Below, one piece after another: positions 11,958 through 22,269 of a stretch of DNA of 64,000 nucleotides; positions within the stretch are counted from its first letter, which is position 1; the number at the start of each line of letters is the position of its first letter. The translations under genes and the position numbers were made by a program. Source of the DNA: Limnanthes douglasii subsp. nivea (taxonomy: Eukaryota; Streptophyta; Magnoliopsida; Brassicales; Limnanthaceae); contig JAUPFV010000002.1 of assembly GCA_036936605.1 (NCBI GenBank), forward strand, positions 334,403,215 through 334,467,214, written 5' to 3'. The notes beneath the pieces were generated by a model that did not search any database, was not told the origin of the DNA, and saw nothing but the letters and a program-made list of their open reading frames with translations.

Positions 11958-12350
11958 TAGTCCATCGTGTTTTCCGTTTGTCTCAAACTAGTCCCCTTCG
12001 TTAATTTTTGTCACCCTATACTCTCCGATGTTTTAAAACTTTGAATCTTTAGCCTCTCCCCGCACGTGATTGCTTAGGAGTTGCCACGTGGGAGGTTCGA
12101 TAATAGATTTTTCATCTCATATTTGGTCCCCCTAATTTTTTTTGCCAATAATACCCGACCTTCAAATTTGAATATTATTGGCAAAAGATTAGACATGTAG
12201 TGTTGGCAAACGGTTGGGAGACCATATGTGAAACAAAAAAAATCTATTATTTAAACTATCACGTAGCACTTCCTAAGCAATTGCACGTGCATAAAAATTA
12301 AATATAAAAAATTAAAAAATGTGATGAACTAGTTTATAACAAACACGAAG
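11958..12350. repeat. Foldback (inverted-repeat) element
   Basis: The left arm (about 11958-12150) and the reverse complement of the right arm (about 12190-12350) align imperfectly over most of their length. Matching phrases include GCACGTG...TTGCTTAGGA, AATAGATTTTT, CATATkTGGTC and AAACTAGT. The short spacer holds an aatattattggc/gccaataat pair. It looks like a non-autonomous foldback or MITE. No TSD was recognised. Confidence 0.6.
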
Positions 12351-12408
12351 CATGGGGTTTAAAATAAATAAATAAATACATTAATACTTTTAGAAAAAAG
12401 TGAGAATT

Positions 12409-12412
<4 letters not shown>

Positions 12413-12447
<35 letters not shown>
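12413..12447. repeat. (TA)n microsatellite
   Basis: About 17 uninterrupted TA units. Likely polymorphic between individuals. Confidence 0.95.
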
Positions 12448-12452
<5 letters not shown>

Positions 12453-13599
12453 GCTTAATTATATTATATACCTGAAATATAAGCATAATAGTTTTAGTAA
12501 TTCGTTTATAGTATACATGTTTTGTGGGTCCAAGTTAATACTTTAACAAAATTTAAATGAGGCTTACTTCATAAGTGAATTGTTCTACCAAAACAATATA
12601 AATGGTAAGTCATCATTAAGGTTTGATGTTTAGCTCTATAAGTGAAAGAAAAAGCAAACGACTGATAGAGGACATTTTGGAGTTACTATAATCTTTAGAA
12701 TAATTGGCTCCACGTCAAATTACCTAAAGAAGTAAGAAAAGGAAAATAATAATGAAAAATGAGAGTATTGGGTAAAAAAGTAAAAAAAGAGGGGTGGGGT
12801 GGGGTTAGTTGAAGCAGCCAACTGTGTAGTGGGCTTACACATCTGGAGTGTATCGTCGCTTTCTATGGTCCACCGTCACCTAAATGCCTTCAACTAATTT
12901 AATTGTTTCTGGATTATCATCATTACTTACGCTTAAATCATATCATATATAATGTATGTATATGCATGTGCCAAAAGATGGTATGCCCTATCGGTATAAC
13001 ATGAGACCTTCTAATATATACATATTTGTTGAAGAATGATTGAGCTGCTGCTGTATATTGTTTCTTTCACATGGATAAAACTTCCAACTCTTTTTATATA
13101 GTTTTGTTAGACTGTTCATCCAAAATTACTGGCTTACAATATAGCTCATAAATGATTGTGTAAAGAAATATTATATATAAATTACTCTCTACTTAATTAT
13201 AATCCACCAAACTAATCATCGCTAATCAAATGTTAAAAAATATGTAATAGTTTCAATTTTAATTTAAAGCTTTTGGTTTCCAAATGATTAGATGAGTGCT
13301 TAAAATAAATATCAGTTGGTTTCGAAGTGAAAACAAATTGTATTATTCTAAAGAAAATTAGAAAAAAAATATTGACAATTGTATAGTTATTTTTTTCCAT
13401 GTTTAAGATTTAAAATAAAAATTTCTAATTTTTAATTCTTGTCTACCATAACTAAAATCGATTTTTTTAGTTTTTATGCGGTCTAATTTTATACATATTT
13501 ATTTATTTTTGAGTAATAAAATATTAAATTAAAATAAATAAAATTCATACAAATATATAAGACAAACCCCGAAAAAATACATAAGAAATTAAAAGAGAA
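12448..13599. other. Intergenic, AT-rich
   Basis: No gene, RNA or recognisable repeat was found on either strand. Long A/T runs dominate. Confidence 0.6.
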
Positions 13600-13854
13600 T
13601 AGAAGTAAGGCCAAAGCTATTTCCTCCATGTTATTTTTTATTTCCTCCATCTTTCAAACTTTCAAAAACACTAGTGACTTGCTTTTACCAAATTACCCTT
13701 ATTTTTATTTCAAATTTATCACTATATGCCATTTATCTAATTAAAAGTCTTATATGAAAAACACAGCATTAACCTAACTTTAATCCAAGATATATGATTC
13801 TACCTCTAAAATTAACCCTAAAACAAAGAACTTCAATTTTATTGAAGATTAATC

Positions 13855-13911
13855 ATGGAAAATGAAGAAACCCAAACAAAGCCGGAGAACAGCACTCAAT
13901 CGACAAACAAT
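13855..13911 (+). pseudogene. Relic first exon of the MULE-B transposase gene
   Basis: An ATG at 13855 opens about 19 codons (MENEETQTKPENSTQS...) that end just before a GTAATTT donor-like site. The minus-strand sequence at 33231 reads MQNQETHTKTENNTQA, clearly the same exon. Upstream sequence is also similar (ttttattgaagatt-atcatg). The rest of the gene is deleted in this copy. Confidence 0.65.
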
Positions 13912-14075
13912 GTAATTTAAACTTGTTTTTACGTTTTACAACTTCGTAGCTTGAAAATACCTATTTCGAAACTTCTTTTTTTCAACTAAACCCGTTTTTA
14001 CAGTTCTGAAAAAAAAATAACTATTTCCGAGCCGGGAATTAGGAATCAGGTGTAATTTTTTTAAAAAAATGTGCA

Positions 14076-14250
14076 TCTGATTCCGAGAGGGCCACTCGGA
14101 ATCAGTTGCAATTTTAAAAAAAAAATGTGCAACTGATTCCGAGAGGGCCACTCGGAATCAGTTGCAAACCCTCTGTCTCGTTATATTATGTGATAATTTG
14201 TTCACTGGGACATTGCACTTGATTCCGAGTGACCCTCTCGGAATCAAGTG
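14076..14250. repeat. Array of three hairpins, core GATTCCGAG/CTCGGAATC
   Basis: Three near-perfect palindromes lie in a row. The best is at 14128-14166, with a 16-bp perfect stem TGCAACTGATTCCGAG and a 7-base loop. The third (14216-14250) has the reversed loop sequence. The same core recurs in MULE-B at 30962-31110 and 32884-33063, so it belongs to the transposon family. Confidence 0.9.
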
Positions 14251-14732
14251 TAAAACACCAGTGCAAGAAAAGCATGGTGCTCGCTATTAAATATAACATA
14301 GAAATCAAACTTTCGAATCTAACAATGAAATCAAACTCCAAATGAAACCCTAATCAAATCTAACATAGAAATCTAACTTCAAACCCTAATCGAAATCGAA
14401 AAACAAAATCTAACTACAAACCCTAAATTTGATAATGGGGAAGAACCTAGAATTTCTTTCTCCAAGCTTTCTCTATCTTCGAATCAGCTGTTGTAAGGTA
14501 GTGATAAGTGAAAAATGGGTTTTCTTCTTTGTAAGGTAGTTCTCTAGGGTGAAAAATGTGTTTTTTTTACTAGATTGGATGGATATGTTAGGGTAATAGT
14601 TTTGTGAAGAAAAGTGGGTAAAAGGGCAATTTTGTAACTTCCTTTATGGAGGAAATAACATCATGGAGGATTTTTCAAATGATGGAGGAAATAAAAAATA
14701 ATATGGAGGAAATAGCTTTGGCCTAGAAGTAA

Positions 14733-15055
14733 ACTAAAGTTATATAACTCTATATAGTGGGAAATATGATATGGATATGAAAGATAGAATAAAGCATCCC
14801 AAAAAAGGATAGCTAACGTATCTAAAAAAAATCGTTAGTAATAACGGACAACAAACGAGGCCAATAAGAAAAGAGGAAAGATCAGCAAAAGACAAATTGA
14901 ACATACAAATTAATAAATTATAAGAAAATTACACCAGCCAACTAATCTTGGTGCAATGGAATTTGAACGGTAGACCCAAAACAAATATGGTAAGACATAA
15001 AGGAAATGGTTAGAGGGGAACCAATTTTTTTTTTTTTTGCATTCCTCTTCCTCCC
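14733..15055. other. Intergenic
   Basis: AT-rich; nothing recognisable. Confidence 0.6.
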
Positions 15056-15850
15056 AGCCGTGGTAAATTACCGTGCCAAACCAAGAAAACTAAAGAAAAC
15101 GATTTCGAAAAGAATATCAATTTGATTCCTTGCAAACCCACGATTTCTAGCAATGAGCGTTAGTCAGGAACCCTAACTTGGAACTTGTATAGTTCCAAAG
15201 ACTCTGAGTGAAACTACAACCACACAACAATAATTTTAAAATCCGAGTTGCATATGTTACACTCTGTTAGAGTATTTAGACCCCAACTCAGAAGTTTGTC
15301 TCGAGTGGAAAGTTTGCCAAGGATTACAAGCAAAAAAAAAAGAAATGACGAAGAATATTAAACTTGCTCTACACTAACCCGGCCCACCCCACAATTTGTG
15401 TACGTACGCACGGTGTTATAGGTATCCTTGATCGCGAAGTTAGGATTACCAGACTTCGTTGTGCAATAGTGAACATAATTGAAGAGGATATTAGGTGGAA
15501 GTAGAGAGAGAATGAGATTATTAATCTCTTGAAGATCGATATGATTCCTTGCTATTAGATGACAAGTTCCAGTGACCATTGTTGATGATATTAGAGATTT
15601 TGGAAATTTTCTCGAGCTTAGAATCTTTGATGATGTTTTTGTCATAATGTTTTACCATGCAGGTAGAGAGGAGCCAATGATTATACCAGAATGAGGTATA
15701 TTATCGATTGTCGATAGCCACAATGTACATATTACTAGCCATAGATCGAAGGCGTTAAATTTTCTTCCAAGTTAAAAAGTGGGAGGAACCAAGATCTAAT
15801 GCCAAAAAATTAGTATTTTTTTTTAAAAAAATCGGATTCGATCTATAAAG
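15056..15850 (-). pseudogene. LINE fragment (RT C-terminal region)
   Basis: On the minus strand a readable piece contains 'MTKTSSKILSSRKFPKSLISS', 'LQEINNLILSLLPPNILFN' and 'SGNPNFAIKDTYNTVRTYTN'. This is the pattern of the region after the reverse transcriptase in plant LINEs, leading towards the zinc-binding zf-RVT domain. Both ends are missing and frames change, so this is a dead fragment. It is related to 11115-11950. Confidence 0.55.
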
Positions 15851-17075
15851 TATTTGTTATTACTAATGATAAACCATATATATTTTAAAACATCCGCTTT
15901 ATTCTAGAATTTTAGGTCTAGAACTCCAAAATCGCCCTTAATCGTGGAAATGGTAAGATTGAATCAGACCACCTTAACCTCATACAATTCTCTTAAACCT
16001 TAAAAGGGAGGATAAATATAGACGACTTGTATACTTGTCTCACAAATACAATTGATTTGATAAGTGTAAGTCTATCCACGTAAGAAAAGTGCTTAAAAGT
16101 CTAACAATCGATTCACGATAATGCAATCGGTATAGATGAAACGTCTAATAAAAAGCTAAAATCTAGATATTTTACTGTAGAGCTATTCATCTCAACTTAA
16201 AAATAAAGATGAAATCGTTACGAAAAAAATGATTAACTCCATAAAGGTATTTTTTGGAGGAAATATTCGAAATTAAGAACGAAAAATAAATATCCTTTTA
16301 ATACTATGATTTGTTGTTTTGGTTAGATTTATAGAAATTAAGAAACGTCATTATTAAAATTATATTAAAATTGTTAGGACATGAAACAAATTTTATTTTT
16401 CACCCGTAAAAGAAGATTTGAAACAAAATTAATTTTGATATTTATTTAGTGAATTAAAAATTAGTTTGATTGGGATAAAATAGTATCTGGATCAGAAGAG
16501 AGATTTAAAAAGAGATGGCAAGCTTAAGACTCATAAAATTAATAGAGTATTAAATAATAAAATGATGAAGACAGATGGAGAATTTTATATAAAAGAAATA
16601 AACCTTAATTTAAATGCCAATTAAGTTGTTCATCACTGTATATCTTAAGACGTCTAATAAACTTTATATAATATGAAGGGTAGGTCAATAAGACAACGCA
16701 AGATGGGTCACATTACATATATCAGTCCAAAGATAACCACTGTTGAATTTGTCCAATAAACACAATGTGCATCCATGAAGACAATACATATCTACAACCT
16801 GTCTCTTTGTCTTTTCTAATCATCACTTCAGAACTAGATCAATTAGTAACACAACAACCTGTATTACTTTTATATTCTTCAACCCCTTTTTAGATAACAT
16901 TTGAAACACTATTCATAATTCAAATTCAAATAAGATACCCTCAAAACTTTTAAAAAACAAACATATTTTTAGTAACCTGTTTTTTCAAAGCAAGCAACAG
17001 AAACTTACATTGTCAGTTTAATGGTTCAAGCTCAACTGAGTCTAAACACCATATAGTTTATTATCTTAAAAACAT
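15851..17075. other. Intergenic, downstream of nCBP
   Basis: AT-rich, with no gene or TE signature seen. The last few hundred bases before 17076 should include the nCBP 3' UTR on the minus strand. Confidence 0.6.
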
Positions 17076-20000
17076 CTATCCTCTTAACCATGCGTTCCTG
17101 TATGATGAGTGGTCTCGAAGAGAAGCATCATGCGGCTTGTACTCCATAACATAGCTGTGGGGAAGTTTCAAGTGCCGTTTGATTGCGTCTCTAAGATTCA
17201 TCACAGCCTGTATAAGCAGAACAGAATACAGCACCGCAGTCATGTTAGAGAATAATTATCAAAGAAAAAATAGTTGATGTTACACTCTATTACCACTTTT
17301 GTCTATAATATTTGTCTTCTCTCAATTTCATATTTCATTATTCTCTTATTTTTGTCTTACTAACCATCAAACATCTAGCTCTTCAACGAAATTGCCAACC
17401 AAAAAATTATCAGCACATGTAGGGCATGAATGCCTTGCGATTCCTAAATTTTATACATAGGTGTCAAATTAATACAATTAGGGCTGTTACTGGCCTTATC
17501 AACTCGATAACCTGTCTCAGTCCGAATTCTAGGACCGGTCTGATAACAGCCCTAGATACAAGGCATCCACTATGTCAAATATATTTCTACTTAGAAATTT
17601 CGTGTGAAAGACTATACATTGCGTAATCAGGAGGATAAAAATATAAAACAAGGTAAACAGGAGGATAAAAATATAAAACAAGGTAAACAGGAGGATAAAA
17701 ATATAAAACAAGGTAAACAGGAAAACGGAGTTGAGTAAAAACAAACATTAGGGACAGAAATGATTAGTATAGATGGATACATGGAAGATAAAAATTACTT
17801 GTAAATCGAAATAACAAGTATCAGCTAAAAAATGCAGACCTGATGGTCTGATGCATTGCGATTCCAAACACTCAATATATCCTCGTTGAAGCGAACACTT
17901 AGAACAGCACCACATATGTTATTACCGTCATCAAGCTGGTGGCCTACTAAAGCTAGAACCTGAAATCACAGTCCGTCAGACAATACTACAGAGTGATAGC
18001 GCAGCGACCGTTTGCTCTGCCGCAGAAAATAATAAAATTTATAATGATATTATAACTTATAACTTATAATCATTCTGTCAAGACCACAAAAGCTAGCCAG
18101 GTTTCTGTGTTGCATGGCTACATCCTTCCTTTACCTCCATTGTGAATGGTCAAACAATCTACCCATGCAAATAATGCCATCATTTGATAGATGTATAATT
18201 TGCTTCAATATTGACTATAAAGTACTGTTTTTAGAACAATCTACCCATGCAAATAATGCTATTGTTAGACAGATGTACAATTTGCTGCCGTATAGACTAT
18301 AAAGTACTATTTCGTGTATTAGTTTTCCGCCCGTCTGTCAGAAGATACATGGGCTTTTTTAATAATAATTAACAAACAAGGGCCAATGCTCGAACAGTTG
18401 AGTTACATATACAGTATTTTTTAAAATTTCATAGAAAAACAGAAGAAAGAGTTATAACTTTACAATAATGTAATAGATCTGAAATAATATATTTTAGTTT
18501 AAAGAGAAATTACTTGGTTACTTGAGATAGGATTATTAAGCAACTATCTGCTGCTACTCCAAAGGGGATCATCACACATTAGATACATCAACTTCAATTT
18601 GAAATTTGATAGAATTTACATGAGGCTAACGGAAATAAGATGGCAAGTATCTGGGTAAAGTAAAACACTAAATCGCTCTGAATCTTCACACACAATTAAC
18701 TTTTGAACTTGTCGAAATAACATTTGGACAAATATATGTATTTTCTCTGAAATGTCAACTACTATGAATGATTTAGAAACAAAACTACAACATGAACGTC
18801 ACCTATAACCTAAAATAACTACAATGCAACTCACATTGCATAGCTTCAATTTTCACAATTTTCTCCTAGACAGGGTTTTATGTGCTTAATGCCGTTTAAC
18901 ACTTTCAGAAGTTGAGCTTAGCAAACCAATTTACAACAAACTAACAAAATAGATTTGCTGGGACGAGGAGGTTTGACAGTAGAGTATGAAGAAGATAAGT
19001 CAGTTCTTACCAAATCTTCCCAAAAGCGGCCAGATACAACTTTTTTGAACCTTATGATCCATTTTCCTCCATTACAGTTAGCAGAATCCTACAAGTAAAA
19101 ACTTGTGTTCGAGTTATTTCTCTCATCAGATATAATGCAATTTCCATTTCTTCTCAAAGCTGTTATTGTAAGTAGCCGGTAAAGACATGTACCTCCCACA
19201 ATGGCCGGATTCCTTCCTTAAAAAGATGCAGATCTGTTGGACTTGGCATCGCAGAAGGACGGTTTAAGTGGCAGTAACAGACCCAAAACCCTTCAACCTA
19301 TAATAACAATTGCAAATTCAATGATGCCAATGCAAATGATATAGAATGAACATAATTTTACACGTCAGACAATCTTGTGTAATCCACTTACAGTGCTAAA
19401 TTCCATGATTTTTTTTATGTTGTCCTCGTAAGATGTCTGAAGTTGAACTCCTGGTATTCGACGGGTGTACCATAACACATATTTGTGCTGCTCGCATAAA
19501 AAATAAACATAAGCACCGTGCATAATAAGCTGGCCCTATAAAGAGAGAAAAAGAAGAAAACAAGTAGCAATAATCTCATAAGATTTAAATTACTCAAACA
19601 TAGGCCTCGTTGCCTTGACTCCAACATATGACAAGAGATATATCCCAACTCAATCTCGAGACTGCCGGTCATAGGAATTCTAATACCAAATTACTAGAGT
19701 AACACAGCCCAATCTTAGTGTTCAAAAGTATAAGGACGAGTCAGTTAGAATCCAAGCAGTACATCACCACACCACATTCTGTATACAACTTCCGAAAGAA
19801 TACAGCAAAACAAAATCAATAGAGTTTGTAGGTTTTTCACTCTTTTGAATATATGTACAAATTTACACTCTTCTGAGTTTGTACTTTGTTGGTTTTTTGT
19901 AATTCTCACCCGCTGAGCCCTAACAGCCAAAGAGTTCATTTTGTGAATTCTTAGCGTGCAATAATGCGTATTAGTAAAGCACCGAACAAATGCTTCAAAG

Positions 20001-20918
20001 GAATAAGTACAATACTTGCTGAACTTTCTCAAGGTATATAACTAATGAGACAAGCTTTAATCTAAGAGTTAGAGAGCAGACAAAAGCATTTAGTTCTCAT
20101 CTGACTTTGTTTCACAAGCAGTTCTCATAAGCAAGAGAGAGAGAAAACAGAATCTGAAATGGTTTATGTAACTAAAAAGGAATAAGGGACACTTGGTGGA
20201 ATATGTAGCTCCCGTGTGCTAATGGTGGTGCAAAGTGTATATCTTGTTAGCTAGGTTCTACATCCATGTGCCTTAACATTCAGAATCACTGACCGTTTCT
20301 CCATATAATCATAACTTCAAAAGTAGTGTAGTTTCATAGCAGAGAAAACCAACATCATGCATCAAACTAGAACAGATACTCTACTTCTCACAGCCAGAGC
20401 AAATACATATATCACCTAAAGCAAAAAACCACTACGTTAAAGCTTCAAGACACAAAGTGAATTCGGTGCATTTCGAAAGTTAAATGCAAATCTATAGACT
20501 TCTTCTAAGATTTAAATAATATCCAAACACAGGGTCGACTTGTTTCAGCATCACTTGCAAATTGTAGAAATCCAAAACTGGTACTTAAAAACAGAAACAA
20601 GGGAAAAATTCTACGAATTTCAGTAAACAGCTCCTAAACCTCAGACTTTATCCAAGAATCAACGCATGAGTTGAGAACAAATCATCTTAAAAAGAGCTAA
20701 TTTCTACTTAATAAACAACAAACAAACAAACAGACATATATATTTATAGAGAGAGAGAGAGAGAGAGAGGGAAATACCTTGAGAGGATGCAATCCAGCCT
20801 TGAGCTCACGAGCTTGGCGTTCTTCGATTTCATCGTTCTCAAGAGAGGAGGGGGCGTTGTAGTTGGAGTCTTTGTTGTTACCGAGGCTTTCTTTTTCCTC
20901 TTTATCTACAATCTCCAT
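17076..20918 (-). CDS. nCBP: Cap-binding protein nCBP (eIF4E type 2 / 4EHP), six exons, 223 aa
   Basis: Exons on the minus strand are 20778-20918, 19392-19487, 19193-19297, 19011-19088, 17840-17959 and 17076-17207. All junctions are GT-AG and in phase 0, and the protein is 223 aa. It binds the mRNA 5' cap and so acts in translation initiation or its control. The eIF4E fold is plain: H44-P45-L46, Trp53 in 'LWYTRR', and the Trp84 helix 'VEGFW'. Trp113-Glu114 in 'PLWED' is the cap pocket, and Trp172 lies in 'SVWNRN'. Tyr67 in 'TSYEDN' stands where canonical eIF4E has Trp56, the mark of the 4EHP/nCBP class. Length and wording agree with Arabidopsis nCBP as I recall it. The start is the first in-frame ATG; the frame is open upstream but only to non-ATG codons. 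No defect is seen. Confidence 0.96.
17480..17553. repeat. Small inverted repeat in nCBP intron 5
   Basis: AGGGCTGTTA at the left and TAACAGCCCT at the right enclose further imperfect pairing. It could be a small foldback insertion. Confidence 0.6.
17628..17720. repeat. Three tandem 30-bp units in nCBP intron 5
   Basis: The unit caggaggataaaaatataaa+acaaggtaaa occurs three times with almost no change, which suggests a recent expansion within the intron. Confidence 0.9.
18155..18312. repeat. 82-bp tandem duplication in nCBP intron 4
   Basis: CAATCTACCCATGCAAATAA starts at 18155 and again at 18237. The copies stay similar to the shared actataaagtact phrase. Confidence 0.85.
20751..20770. repeat. 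(GA)n microsatellite in nCBP intron 1
   Basis: A GA run lies a few bases inside the first intron, next to the exon 1 donor site at 20777. Confidence 0.85.
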
Positions 20919-21209
20919 TTCTTGTTCAGTCTTCTTCTCACGAGAAAGAGCCCTAAGTTGTTCGCTATCTGACTTCGGAGAGGGAATGAAGATATCGAGG
21001 AGGAAAGTGGAAGGGAAGCAGATGCGAACCAACTTGTGACGATGTAAGCCCACCACCAACTACCGACTTTCAGGTTTGGGCTTGGGCTTGATATCACATA
21101 CTTCTCCGAAGCTGCATAAAATTTAAGACACGTTTCGCAAAAGAAATAAAACCCGTAAAGTTGCAAAGAAAAGAAAAAAGGTTAAAATTATTTCGTAAGA
21201 TTTCTAATT
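20919..21209 (-). promoter_or_regulatory. 5' UTR and proximal promoter of nCBP
   Basis: About 290 bp separate the nCBP start codon from the left end of MULE-B at 21210. The 5' UTR and core promoter must lie mostly here or run into the transposon. I see no convincing TATA box. Confidence 0.5.
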
Positions 21210-21241
21210 GGAGGAAGCTATTTCTCCCATCATATTTTTTA

Positions 21242-21291
21242 AGGAATTGCTAAAAAAACGGTCGAAATTATTCCGCGAAGTCGCATATAAT
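21242..21291 (+). repeat. Left terminal inverted repeat of MULE-A
   Basis: Begins AGGAATTGCTAAAAAAACGG and contains CCGCGAAGTCGCAT. It pairs with 30166-30215 in inverse orientation. Confidence 0.9.
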
Positions 21292-21459
21292 ATTTTTTTT
21301 TAAATACATCGTGAAGTTGTTTTGTTTGATGATTTTACCCTAACGCAATCTTATAAATAGTCAAATTTACTCCACAAAGTTATCATAATTTAAAAAAAAA
21401 ATCAAATTCTCTAACTTTGCTCTACCTTCTCTCTAAAAAGTTAAAAAAAAATTATAACT

Positions 21460-21600
21460 AAAATTATATCTAAAATTTAAACTAAATCTAACCTAAATTA
21501 AATTAAAACTTAACTAAATCTAAAATTATAACTATAATTAAAACTAACTAAAACTAAAACTAACCTAACCTAATTAACAAAAGTAACCTAATCTATCTTC
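21460..21600. repeat. Low-complexity AACTAAA-type repeat
   Basis: Short degenerate units (aactaaatcta, aactaaaact, aacctaacc) are repeated across the MULE-A left leader. No coding is seen. Confidence 0.7.
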
Positions 21601-21954
21601 TACCTAACAGTACCCATTCGACCACAAACACAACCCACCCTGCCTCCCACCCACCTGACCGAACCCATACCCAAAACCTACACCCGACCGTTGTTTCTCC
21701 CATCTGACCGAACGTACGCAGCAGTACCACCCATCTAAGCCCAAATCGGCACCGGCAAACCAAATCGGAGTAAGAAGAAGGAACCGAATGACACCGGCGA
21801 CGAAATCCGCCGAAGCGGAATCGAAACCGACTACTATAAGTTGATTTCTTTGTTGTTAGATAGCTTAGTTAGGTTTAGTTAGGGTATGAGTGTAATTTTA
21901 AAGGTTTTAGGGGCCTAGGTAGGGTCTCGCAGAAGCTTCAAGCTATTGTCATAG

Positions 21955-22110
21955 CGAAACTGTTCTTCACCACACGGGGCGAAGAATAGGGTCCCTACGC
22001 CATCGTATGGCGTAGAGTTGGTTTCCTACGCTAGATCGTTGGCGTAGGGACCCTTCCACACGCCATCACTATGGCGTATGTATAAAGGTGTACGCCACAG
22101 TGATGGTGCT
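21955..22110. repeat. MULE-A palindrome cluster 1 (upstream of the PMD gene)
   Basis: CTACGCCATcgtATGGCGTAG (21995-22015; 9-bp arms, 3-base loop) is nested inside a 14-bp inverted pair, GGGTCCCTACGCCA (21989-22002) and TGGCGTAGGGACCC (22040-22053). Further CACGCCAT...ATGGCGTA and TTCTTC...GAAGAA pairs lie beside them. The core TACGCCA/TGGCGTA recurs in the two other MULE-A clusters. Confidence 0.9.
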
Positions 22111-22269
22111 GGCTGCTCCGGTCACCGGAATGGCTCGGGACCGGTTTATTCTTGTTCTTTGGTGTGTGCTGGCCTGATTTATGCTATTATTTGTCTCAAA
22201 ACACTACCAGCATCACGATTTGTGTTTTGGGCGAAACTTGATATTTAGTACGTTTTTTATTTTCAGGTG

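Larger units (their letters stand above)
13600..14732. mobile_element. Complete non-autonomous MULE (MULE-B family), 1,115 bp with 9-bp TSD
   Basis: The element spans 13609-14723. Its ends are inverted repeats of about 50 bp, both starting GGCCAAAGCTATTTCCTCCA. It is flanked by a perfect 9-bp duplication TAGAAGTAA (13600-13608 and 14724-14732), the TSD length typical of Mutator-like elements. Inside is a relic first exon (about 13855-13910, MENEETQTKPENS...) that matches the start of the MULE-B transposase gene at 33231. Three GATTCCGAG/CTCGGAATC hairpins follow. It is best read as an internal-deletion derivative of the larger MULE-B element at 21.2-33.4 kb. Confidence 0.9.

Noticed and set aside
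13936..14151. Minus-strand gene of 71 codons
   Set aside because: It is a frame produced by the hairpin repeats of the small MULE and has no independent support.
14076..14250. CRISPR-like or bacterial terminator-type repeats
   Set aside because: Palindromes with short loops inside a plant transposon with 9-bp TSD; spacing is irregular and the context is eukaryotic.
20919..21059. Longer N-terminus for nCBP
   Set aside because: The frame is open upstream of 20918 but contains no ATG, and the 223-aa form already fits the family length.
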